Below are positions 1 through 6,047 of a stretch of 18,669 nt of DNA, piece by piece; the first letter of the stretch is position 1; every line of letters starts with the position of its first letter. Origin of the DNA: CAZHFA01 sp964534945 (GTDB taxonomy: Bacteria > Bdellovibrionota_C > UBA2361 > CAKMMH01); the NCBI GenBank assembly GCA_964534945.1, contig CAZHSB010000035.1, positions 1 through 18,669 of the forward strand, given 5' to 3'. Below the pieces are notes generated by a model, which saw only the letters and a list, made by a program, of their open reading frames with translations, did no database searches and was not told the origin of the DNA. A program made the position numbers and the translations under genes.

Positions 1-299
1 TGCACTGTAATAGGACATTCATAAATATCAGCATATGCAAATGCTTCTGCAAAAATATCATTAATACCTAAATGAGAAAGAATATTGATATTACCTTCGA
101 TATCTTCTTTTATTATTTGAATGCCACCTGACAAAACTATTCCAACATAGTGAACATGCGCACCTTGTTGTATTATCAAATCCTTTTTTTTATAATAATT
201 AACCTTTGCAGATAGACAATTTAAAATACTTTCCAAATCATTCAAATTAAAATTATTGAACAATTCATTATTTTGTAGTTGCTTAAGATATTTCTTCAT
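1..299 (-). CDS. Crp/Fnr-family transcriptional regulator (N-terminal part, cut by window edge)
   Basis: About 99 residues are visible, starting at the ATG at 299-297 with a good ribosome site (AGAGGTGAG, about 4 nt upstream). The sequence (start MKKYLKQLQN, then QQGAHVHYVGIVLSGGIQII) has the beta-roll pattern of the cyclic-nucleotide-binding-like sensor domain of Crp/Fnr regulators. The C-terminal winged-helix DNA-binding domain lies beyond the window. It is divergent from the ferredoxin-like gene, and hcp lies nearby, which is the usual setting of HcpR-type regulators that answer nitrosative stress in anaerobes. That role is inferred from context. The palindrome at 314-327 lies just upstream of its own ribosome site, so bound regulator could also repress its own gene. 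Family confidence is high; the HcpR assignment is moderate. Confidence 0.8.
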   Translation of the reverse strand, partial: MKKYLKQLQNNELFNNFNLNDLESILNCLSAKVNYYKKKDLIIQQGAHVHYVGIVLSGGIQIIKEDIEGNINILSHLGINDIFAEAFAYADIYECPITV

Positions 300-313
300 A
301 GCTCACCTCTTAT

Positions 314-362
314 GTTGCAAATGCAACAGACATCTTATGTTCATTATACTATACTAATACTA
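314..362 (+). promoter_or_regulatory. Crp/Fnr-type operator and promoter of the ferredoxin-like gene
   Basis: A perfect inverted repeat GTTGC-AAAT-GCAAC (314-327) is followed after exactly 22 nt by TATACT (350-355), a good -10 box. This puts the operator centre at about -41.5 from a start near 362, the class II activator position of Crp/Fnr proteins. No good -35 hexamer is visible, as expected for an activated promoter. The same half-sites and the same 22-nt spacing recur upstream of hcp. Confidence 0.7.
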
Positions 363-385
363 TAAAAAACAAGGAGGACTTCAAA

Positions 386-1093
386 ATGATTAGAAAAATA
401 ATAAAAATAGATGAAGATAAATGTAATGGTTGCGGATTATGTGTTACAGCCTGTCACGAAGGAGCCATTGGTATGGTAAACGGAAAAGCAAAGCTTCTTC
501 GTGATGATTATTGTGACGGACTTGGTGACTGTTTACCGGCTTGCCCAACCAATGCAATCAGTTTTGAAGAAAGAGAAGCAGTAGCATATGATGAGGCGGC
601 GGTAAAGATGAATATGGAAAATAAGCAACCTCAAAATTTGGCTTGTGGTTGTCCTGGTACTCAATCAAAAACGTTCAAGCGTAATGTTATTAGTGAAACC
701 AAGGCAGAAACATCTGCAACAATACAAACCCAATTGAACCAGTGGCCAGTACAAATTAAACTTGCTCCACCAAACGCACCTTACTTTAATAATGCTCACC
801 TACTAATTGCAGCCGACTGTACAGCATATGCATATGGCAATTTTCACAATGAATTTATGAAAAACAAAATAACCCTTATAGGCTGTCCAAAGCTGGATGA
901 AGGTGATTACAGCGAAAAGTTCACTGCCATACTAAAAATGAATAATATAAAATCTTTGACAGTAGTAAGAATGGAAGTTCCATGCTGTGGTGGTATTGAA
1001 AATGCTGTTAAGACAGCCCTTCAAAACAGTGGAAAACTCATTCCTTGGCAAGTCATAACAATTTCAACTGATGGCAAAATTCTTGAAGCATAA
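386..1093 (+). CDS. Ferredoxin-like 4Fe-4S protein with C-terminal cysteine domain
   Basis: The protein has 235 residues; the start is fixed by AAGGAGG at 371-377. The N-terminal 60 residues form a 2[4Fe-4S] ferredoxin fold. Cluster I has the full set C13-x2-C16-x2-C19-x3-C23. In the second motif only C43, C49 and C53 are present, with Leu at position 46 where the second cysteine is expected. The rest carries CGCPG (C87, C89), IAADC, LIGCP and VPCCGG motifs, as in a widespread family of anaerobe ferredoxin-like proteins found beside hcp. It probably passes electrons, possibly to Hcp, but the partner is inferred only from the shared operator and neighbourhood. It is monocistronic, ending at the terminator at 1114-1163. 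Confidence 0.85.
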   Translation: MIRKIIKIDEDKCNGCGLCVTACHEGAIGMVNGKAKLLRDDYCDGLGDCLPACPTNAISFEEREAVAYDEAAVKMNMENKQPQNLACGCPGTQSKTFKRNVISETKAETSATIQTQLNQWPVQIKLAPPNAPYFNNAHLLIAADCTAYAYGNFHNEFMKNKITLIGCPKLDEGDYSEKFTAILKMNNIKSLTVVRMEVPCCGGIENAVKTALQNSGKLIPWQVITISTDGKILEA

Positions 1094-1113
1094 TTCATAA
1101 ACTATATATCTTT

Positions 1114-1163
1114 ACACCCGCAAAGTCTAGGACACTAAATCTTGCGGGTGTTCTTATTTTTTC
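1114..1163 (+). terminator. Rho-independent terminator of the ferredoxin-like gene
   Basis: A 10-bp perfect stem (ACACCCGCAA at 1114-1123 with TTGCGGGTGT at 1142-1151) is followed by the T-rich tail TCTTATTTTTTC, 20 nt after the stop codon. On the minus strand the hairpin has no T-run, so it mainly serves the plus-strand gene. Confidence 0.85.
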
Positions 1164-1197
1164 TATATCAAAAAGTATTCTTAATTCTTAGTTTAGA

Positions 1198-1689
1198 CTA
1201 TGATAAATACATTTGTTTCAAAAAGTTTATCCCTGCATCCGTTTTATAATAATTGTCTCTTATTTTACAAATTGCTTCCTGCGAAATTTCATCTTCATAT
1301 ATATTGATTAAAAAATCTGCTTCAACAAGAATTTGAAAATCTATGCCATCAATAGCTGTATATGTATGATGATGTCCTACAATAAAACACACTCTTGAAA
1401 TTATAGTGTCTTCAAAATCAAGCTTTTCAAGTAATTCCTTTGCTAAAGCAGGTCCTTCAATTTGTTGATACTTTCCTGAACTCGAATTATATTTCTGCTC
1501 ACTTAATTTAATTCCAATATCATGAACAATTGCTGCAATTTCTAAAACTTCTTGGTTTAAGCAATCTACCTTCTCCATCTCTCCAATTGTTTTTGCGAAG
1601 CTATATACTTTCATAAAATGATTAATTCTTTTCACATCACTTGCATAATATTTAATCATTTCATTTATTAAAACAGATTTTTTATCCAT
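1198..1689 (-). CDS. HD-domain phosphohydrolase-like protein
   Basis: The protein has 163 residues; the start is supported by GGAGGG about 6 nt upstream of the ATG. It is a single HD domain with likely metal ligands H24, H56-D57 in VHDIG, the H106-H108 cluster in VGHHHTY, and D125 in LVEADFL. Proteins of this small HD family act on phosphate esters or nucleotides; the substrate cannot be told from sequence. It lies 80 nt downstream of hcp on the same strand, separated by a strong hairpin at 1714-1747, so it is read either by partial read-through or from its own promoter. The family call is secure and the function is unknown. Confidence 0.8.
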   Translation of the reverse strand: MDKKSVLINEMIKYYASDVKRINHFMKVYSFAKTIGEMEKVDCLNQEVLEIAAIVHDIGIKLSEQKYNSSSGKYQQIEGPALAKELLEKLDFEDTIISRVCFIVGHHHTYTAIDGIDFQILVEADFLINIYEDEISQEAICKIRDNYYKTDAGINFLKQMYLS

Positions 1690-1713
1690 GCTGTATCCCT
1701 CCGTTTATAAAAC

Positions 1714-1747
1714 AACTCCTGACAAAGGCTATCAATTGTCAGGAGTT
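1714..1747 (-). terminator. Terminator after hcp
   Basis: A perfect 12-bp stem (AACTCCTGACAA at 1714-1725 with TTGTCAGGAGTT at 1736-1747) and a 10-nt loop lie between hcp and the HD gene. On the minus strand the tail GTTTTAT follows. The run is short, so read-through to the HD gene is possible. Confidence 0.75.
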
Positions 1748-1769
1748 ATATATTGTTTATTTATTAATT

Positions 1770-3398
1770 TTATGACATGAATAACTTAATATCATCCTCA
1801 ACTGTACCAATACCTGCAATACCGAATTTCTCAACCAAAACCTTTGCCACATTAGGAGACAAAAAGCCAGGTAGTGTTGGTCCTAGATGTATGTTTTTCA
1901 CACCTAGATACAGTAATGCCAAAAGAACAATAACTGCTTTCTGTTCATACCAAGCTATATTAAAGGCAATTGGTAACTTATTGATATCGTCCAGACCGAA
2001 AACTTCCTTAAGTTTTAGTGCTATAACTGCTAGTGAATAAGAGTCATTACACTGACCTGCATCAAGTACTCTTGGAATTCCGCCAATGTCACCTAAATTC
2101 AATTTGTTATAACGATATTTAGCACAACCCGCAGTAAGTATTATAGTATCCTTTGGAAGCTTTTCAGCAAATTCTGTATAATACTCTCTTGACTTCATTC
2201 TTCCATCGCACCCTGCCATAACAAAGAACTTCTTAATTGCACCAGATTTAACAGCCTCAACAACTTTGTCCGCAAGTGCAATCACCTGATTGTGAGCAAA
2301 GCCGCCTACAATGCTTCCCGTCTCAATTTCTTCTGGCGAAGGCAGTGTCTTAGCAAGTGCTATGATTTGTGAAAAGTCTTTTTTTCCATTTTCATCGGCT
2401 TCAATATGTGTGCAGCCAGGATAACCGGTAGCTCCAGTAGTAAAAATTCTGCCCCTTACTTCTTCGCTTCTAGGCGGAACAATACAGTTCGTTGTAAAAA
2501 GAATAGGGCCACGGAAGGATACGAATTCGTCAAGCTGTTTCCACCATGCGTTTCCGTAATTTCCTGCAAAGTTGTCATATTTCTTGAAAGCAGGGTAATA
2601 ATGTGCAGGAAGCATCTCACTATGAGTATATACGTCAACGCCTGTGCCCTTAGTTTGCTCAAGAAGCTGCTCAAGATCAGTTAAATCATGACCCGAAATA
2701 AGAATGGCAGGATTTTTTCTTACCCCGATATTTACCTCGGTAATCTCTGGATTTCCAAATCTCGTTGTATGTGCCTCATCCAACAAAGCCATTACCTTAA
2801 CACCGTATTCTCCGGTCTTGAGTGTTAATGCAACAAGGTCATCAGCTGTAAGAGAATCGTCTAGTGTTGCCGCCAATGCTTCGTAAATAAAAGCATTAAT
2901 ATCTAAATCCTCTTTGCCAATATTCTTTGCGTGTTCGCCATAAGCCGCCATACCCTTAAGTCCATAAATAATCATTTCACGCAAGGAACGAATGTCTTCA
3001 TTCTCTGTTGAAAGCACACCCACGGATGTTGCTTTTTCAATCATAGTTTCTCTTGAATCCACCGTGAATATTGATGCATCGTGGAAATCATTTAGGTTAA
3101 CAGAATTTTTTAGTTCATCTCTTAGCTTAATCATTTTACTGATTTGTGCCTCAATATGACCGTCATCAAAATTTGCGTTGGTAATAGTCATAAACAGGCT
3201 ACTCAAAACTTCATAATTAGTCTTGTCCAAATTATGTACATCAACCTTTCCTTTTACAACAATATCTGAAATGCCTTTAAGTGTGTATATCAGAAGGTCC
3301 TGAAGCTTTGCAACCTCTTCATTCTTTCCGCAAACACCTTTCACTGTACAACCTGTATTTTTTGCTGTTTCTTGACATTGATAACAAAACATACTCAT
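1770..3398 (-). CDS. hcp: Hybrid-cluster protein (hydroxylamine reductase / NO reductase), Hcp
   Basis: The 542 residues match the usual length of short (class II-like) Hcp proteins. The N-terminal motif MSMFCYQCQE, then C17 and C23, supplies the iron-sulfur cluster ligands. The hybrid Fe-S-O cluster ligands are visible as FTTNCIVPP, GYPGCTHIE, TAGCAKYR and DAGQCNDSYS. The family reduces hydroxylamine in vitro, and NO is now seen as the physiological substrate; it is cytoplasmic and needs an electron-donor protein. The start is fixed by AAAGGAGG 7 nt upstream. The promoter carries the same Crp/Fnr-type operator as the ferredoxin-like gene, so the two are probably induced together under nitrosative stress. 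No truncation or frameshift is seen. Confidence 0.97.
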   Translation of the reverse strand: MSMFCYQCQETAKNTGCTVKGVCGKNEEVAKLQDLLIYTLKGISDIVVKGKVDVHNLDKTNYEVLSSLFMTITNANFDDGHIEAQISKMIKLRDELKNSVNLNDFHDASIFTVDSRETMIEKATSVGVLSTENEDIRSLREMIIYGLKGMAAYGEHAKNIGKEDLDINAFIYEALAATLDDSLTADDLVALTLKTGEYGVKVMALLDEAHTTRFGNPEITEVNIGVRKNPAILISGHDLTDLEQLLEQTKGTGVDVYTHSEMLPAHYYPAFKKYDNFAGNYGNAWWKQLDEFVSFRGPILFTTNCIVPPRSEEVRGRIFTTGATGYPGCTHIEADENGKKDFSQIIALAKTLPSPEEIETGSIVGGFAHNQVIALADKVVEAVKSGAIKKFFVMAGCDGRMKSREYYTEFAEKLPKDTIILTAGCAKYRYNKLNLGDIGGIPRVLDAGQCNDSYSLAVIALKLKEVFGLDDINKLPIAFNIAWYEQKAVIVLLALLYLGVKNIHLGPTLPGFLSPNVAKVLVEKFGIAGIGTVEDDIKLFMS

Positions 3399-3453
3399 TT
3401 TAAATCCTCCTTTTATTATTAAAATTTTTAGAAATTAGAATTACAAATTTATT

Positions 3454-3502
3454 CATATTTATTATACTGCTAAATTTTGCATAAGTATGCTGCAAAAGCA
3501 AC
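3454..3502 (-). promoter_or_regulatory. Crp/Fnr-type operator and promoter of hcp
   Basis: On the minus strand, GTTGC-TTTT-GCAGC (3502-3489, one mismatch from a perfect palindrome) is followed after 22 nt by a consensus TATAAT (3466-3461), giving a start near 3454. The operator centre falls at -41.5, identical to the ferredoxin-like promoter. Confidence 0.7.
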
Positions 3503-3592
3503 ATAACTGAACTAATCTACAAATTTTTTAAAAATATGGGCTGTCGAATCAATTTAGCATATAATATAAACACAGAATCAAAAAAGCCTCAG

Positions 3593-3630
3593 AAAATCAT
3601 TAGCCTATAAAATAAGACTAATGATTTTTT
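3593..3630 (+). terminator. Orphan hairpin resembling a terminator
   Basis: An 11-bp perfect stem (AAAATCATTAG at 3593-3603 with CTAATGATTTT at 3618-3628) runs into TTTTTT on the plus strand. It also has a T-rich tail (TTTTCTGAGGCTTTTTT) on the minus strand. No gene ends next to it on either strand, so it may be left from a lost or rearranged neighbour near the junction of the two blocks. Confidence 0.45.
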
Positions 3631-3720
3631 AAAGCTCCCTAGTCAACTAGTAATTTATTGTTATTATTTCCCTTTATACGACAACTTCAAACCCTCTCTA
3701 ATCTAGTCTTGAACCAAAAT

Positions 3721-3800
3721 AATTTTTAGAAGTTTATTTTATTAAAAGTCTATTACAGATTGAAAGAACAAAATACGACATAAAAACTTCCAAAGTTTAA
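3721..3800 (+). pseudogene. Decayed duplicate of the pfp ribosome site and first codons
   Basis: The first 55 bases match 3937-3991 at 50 positions without gaps (offset 216), covering the Shine-Dalgarno region, the start codon and 11 codons of pfp. In this copy AGGAG is AGAAG and ATG is ATT. After an indel near 3776 similarity continues weakly (AAAACTTCC shared) until the copy runs into TAA at 3798. Two of the differences inside the codons are silent (ATC/ATT, TAT/TAC), and one codon pair changes Pro to Leu. This is best read as a partial duplication that has lost its start and frame. Confidence 0.8.
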
Positions 3801-3956
3801 CTTCTCACGCCCCTTTTGTCCACTGATATCTTCTTTAACAACATTTACAAATATAATATTTTTTCTCCCCATTTTTACTGTTTTGTGTTACGCTTTCTAA
3901 AGTTTTAAGTTCAAAATTTTACATTAAGTTAAATTTAATTTTTAGGAGTTTATTTT

Positions 3957-5597
3957 ATGAAAAGTCCGTTACAGATCGAAAGAACAAAATATCAACCAAA
4001 ACTTCCAGAAGGGTTAAAATCAAATGTCACTATTGAAGAGGGAGAAAAAACTACTTCAGTAAAAGATCAAGAAGAGATACAAAAACTTTTTCCAAATACT
4101 TACGGAATGCCACTTATTACATTTAAACAAGGAAATACAAAAAAAGAATTTGAGGCAATAAATGTCGGCGTGATTTTATCAGGTGGACAAGCCCCCGGAG
4201 GTCATAACGTTATCGCCGGAATTTTTGATGGTATAAAAGCTTTAAATAAAGATTCAAAACTTTACGGATTTTTAGGAGGTCCTTCTGGGCTTATTGATAA
4301 TAAATATGTAGAGCTTACAAAAGATATTATAGATGAATATAGAAACACTGGAGGATTTGATATCATCGGTTCTGGCAGAACAAAACTAGAAACTAAAGAA
4401 CAATTTGATAGCGGATTAAAAAATTGTAATGCTCTTGGAATAACAGCTTTAGTAATTATCGGCGGTGATGACTCAAATACAAATGCTTGCGTCCTTGCAG
4501 AATATTATAAAGAAATTAATGCAGGAATTTTAGTTGTAGGTTGTCCTAAAACAATCGATGGAGATTTGCAAAACGAAATGATAGATATCTCATTTGGTTT
4601 TGATACTGCTTGTAAGGTTTATAGCGAACTTATCGGAAATATTCAAAGAGATGCAAACTCTGCAAAAAAATATTGGCACTTTATAAAACTAATGGGAAGA
4701 TCCGCTTCTCATATTGCATTGGAATGTGCTTTACAAACTCACCCCAATATTACAATTATTTCAGAAGAAGTTGAAGAAAAGAAACAAACTCTTGATGAAA
4801 TCGTAGAATATATGGCAAATATTGTTGCAAAAAGAGGAAATGCAGGAAAAAATTTTGGGACTGCATTAATTCCAGAAGGCTTAATAGAATTCGTTCCAGA
4901 GATAAAAAAACTAATCTCAACATTAAATGAATTGCTTTCTAATAACAATGAATTTAATTCCCTTTGCGATAACACAGAAAAAAGAAATTTTGTTATTTCC
5001 AAACTTGATTTGGAAACTTCAAAGTTATATGCAAGTCTTCCAACGTCAATTGCAGAACAACTTATAATGGATAGAGATCCTCACGGAAATGTTCAAGTTT
5101 CAAGAATTGAAACAGAAAAACTTTTAATCTTAATGATCGATAAAAAATTAAAGGAATGGAAAAAAGAAGAAAAATATACAGGAAAATTTTCTGCATTAAA
5201 TCACTTTTTTGGATATGAAGGAAGATGTGCTTCCCCTTCTAATTTTGATGCAGATTATTGTTATTCACTAGGTGTTACAGCATCTAATTTACTTGCAGAA
5301 AGAAAAACAGGTTATATGGCTTCAATTAGAAATATAACAAAACCATCTTCTTCATGGATAGCTGGAGGAGTTCCAATCACAATGATGATGAACATTGAAA
5401 GACGAAGCGGAAAAATGAAACCTGTTATTCAAAAAGCATTAGTTACTTTAAATGGTAAAGCTTTTAATGTATTAAAAGAAAATCGTGAAGCTTGGGCAAT
5501 GGAAATGAATTACGTTTACCCAGGCCCAATTCAATACTTTGGACCTGCAAGCGTATGCGATATTCCACCTGTTTCTATTAAGTTATTGAAAGAATAA
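3957..5597 (+). CDS. pfp: PPi-dependent phosphofructokinase, long form (diphosphate--fructose-6-phosphate 1-phosphotransferase)
   Basis: The protein has 546 residues, the length of the long PFP group found in plants, spirochaetes, chlamydiae and Bacteroidetes. Active-site motifs are GGQAPGGHN (76-84), GGDDSNTNA (169-177, with Asp where ATP enzymes have Gly), PKTIDGDL (197-204, the Lys diagnostic of PPi use) and MGRSASHIALE (246-256). The long-form signature GYEGRCASPSNFD lies at about 419-431. It interconverts fructose-6-phosphate and fructose-1,6-bisphosphate reversibly with PPi in cytoplasmic glycolysis. The start has AGGAG 9 nt upstream, and an upstream decayed copy of that start lies 216 bp away. 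It appears to be transcribed alone. Confidence 0.95.
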   Translation: MKSPLQIERTKYQPKLPEGLKSNVTIEEGEKTTSVKDQEEIQKLFPNTYGMPLITFKQGNTKKEFEAINVGVILSGGQAPGGHNVIAGIFDGIKALNKDSKLYGFLGGPSGLIDNKYVELTKDIIDEYRNTGGFDIIGSGRTKLETKEQFDSGLKNCNALGITALVIIGGDDSNTNACVLAEYYKEINAGILVVGCPKTIDGDLQNEMIDISFGFDTACKVYSELIGNIQRDANSAKKYWHFIKLMGRSASHIALECALQTHPNITIISEEVEEKKQTLDEIVEYMANIVAKRGNAGKNFGTALIPEGLIEFVPEIKKLISTLNELLSNNNEFNSLCDNTEKRNFVISKLDLETSKLYASLPTSIAEQLIMDRDPHGNVQVSRIETEKLLILMIDKKLKEWKKEEKYTGKFSALNHFFGYEGRCASPSNFDADYCYSLGVTASNLLAERKTGYMASIRNITKPSSSWIAGGVPITMMMNIERRSGKMKPVIQKALVTLNGKAFNVLKENREAWAMEMNYVYPGPIQYFGPASVCDIPPVSIKLLKE

Positions 5598-5604
5598 TTT
5601 AAAA

Positions 5605-5645
5605 ATATGTAGGAATGATTTTATAGATAAATTATCCCTACATAT
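5605..5645 (+). terminator. Hairpin downstream of pfp, possible terminator
   Basis: ATATGTAGG (5605-5613) pairs perfectly with CCTACATAT (5637-5645), with a partly paired inner segment. It lies 7 nt after the pfp stop. There is no clean T-run, so termination here is only likely. Confidence 0.45.
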
Positions 5646-5687
5646 ATAACTAATTGAAAATATGTTATTTTCGGAGATTTTATTTTT

Positions 5688-5715
5688 TTGAGTTTAGCTT
5701 CTTTTTTGGTAGACT
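5688..5715 (+). promoter_or_regulatory. Predicted sigma70-type promoter
   Basis: TTGAGT (5688-5693), a 16-nt spacer and TAGACT (5710-5715) form a plausible -35/-10 pair, with a start near 5722. It would drive the hairpin at 5748-5787 and then the small ORF at 5847. The assignment rests on hexamer matches only. Confidence 0.35.
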
Positions 5716-5747
5716 TTAAAGGTTTTGTTTTTCAAAAAAAATTGAAG

Positions 5748-5787
5748 CACTTTGTAATTAAGGTAAGACCTCTGCAAAGTGGTTTTT
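5748..5787 (+). terminator. Terminator-like nested hairpin upstream of a small ORF (possible attenuator or small RNA end)
   Basis: CACTTTG (5748-5754) pairs with CAAAGTG (5775-5781) and an inner AGGT/ACCT stem caps it; GGTTTTT follows directly. A second potential hairpin, GCTTC (5697-5701) with GAAGC (5744-5748), abuts it. If the promoter at 5688 is real, it would make an RNA of about 65 nt that ends here. Confidence 0.5.
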
Positions 5788-5846
5788 AAATAGGTTTTTT
5801 AAGAATTTTTTTAAGGAATTAGATTATTTTTAAAAAAGCAAAAAAA

Positions 5847-6041
5847 ATGGAAAACCTAAATAGAAAAAACCAATCATTATTAAATCAATCATCCTTATTA
5901 TCTCAACTAGAAATTTTAAAAGATAGAAATAAAAATTATAAGTTTGCTGAAAATGAATCTCTTTTTATGAAAGATTCTTGGGTAAGATATAAAACAACAT
6001 ATATAAAAAGCGAACCAAAAAAAGTTACAACAAGTTATTAA
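5847..6041 (+). CDS. Small hypothetical protein (64 aa)
   Basis: An ORF of 64 residues starting MENLNRKNQS, rich in Asn, Ser and Lys, with no signal peptide, membrane segment or motif I recognise. No Shine-Dalgarno sequence is within normal distance (the nearest, AAGGA, is about 30 nt upstream), though several genes in this block also lack one. Its stop lies 6 nt from the stop of the convergent nuclease gene, and a promoter-like and terminator-like pair precedes it. It could be real or chance in AT-rich DNA. Confidence 0.4.
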   Translation: MENLNRKNQSLLNQSSLLSQLEILKDRNKNYKFAENESLFMKDSWVRYKTTYIKSEPKKVTTSY

Positions 6042-6047
6042 TTTTTC

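Larger units (their letters stand above)
3503..3956. other. Non-coding spacer between hcp and pfp
   Basis: I see no gene in these 454 bases. They hold an 11-bp-stem hairpin (3593-3628), a short palindrome CTAGT-CA-ACTAG (3639-3650) and the decayed pfp 5' copy (3721-3800). The change from Clostridia-like DNA to the AT-richer DNA must occur within this spacer. Confidence 0.6.

Noticed and set aside
1777..2886. Several ORFs of 60-92 codons overlapping hcp on both strands
   Set aside because: They lie wholly inside the well-supported hcp frame and show no ribosome sites or recognisable motifs.
3560..3565. TATAAT between hcp and pfp as a pfp promoter
   Set aside because: It has no -35 at usual spacing and lies 390 nt upstream of pfp with a terminator-like hairpin in between.
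4739..5002. Minus-strand 87-codon ORF inside pfp
   Set aside because: It is antisense to the conserved pfp frame with no start signal; shadow ORF.
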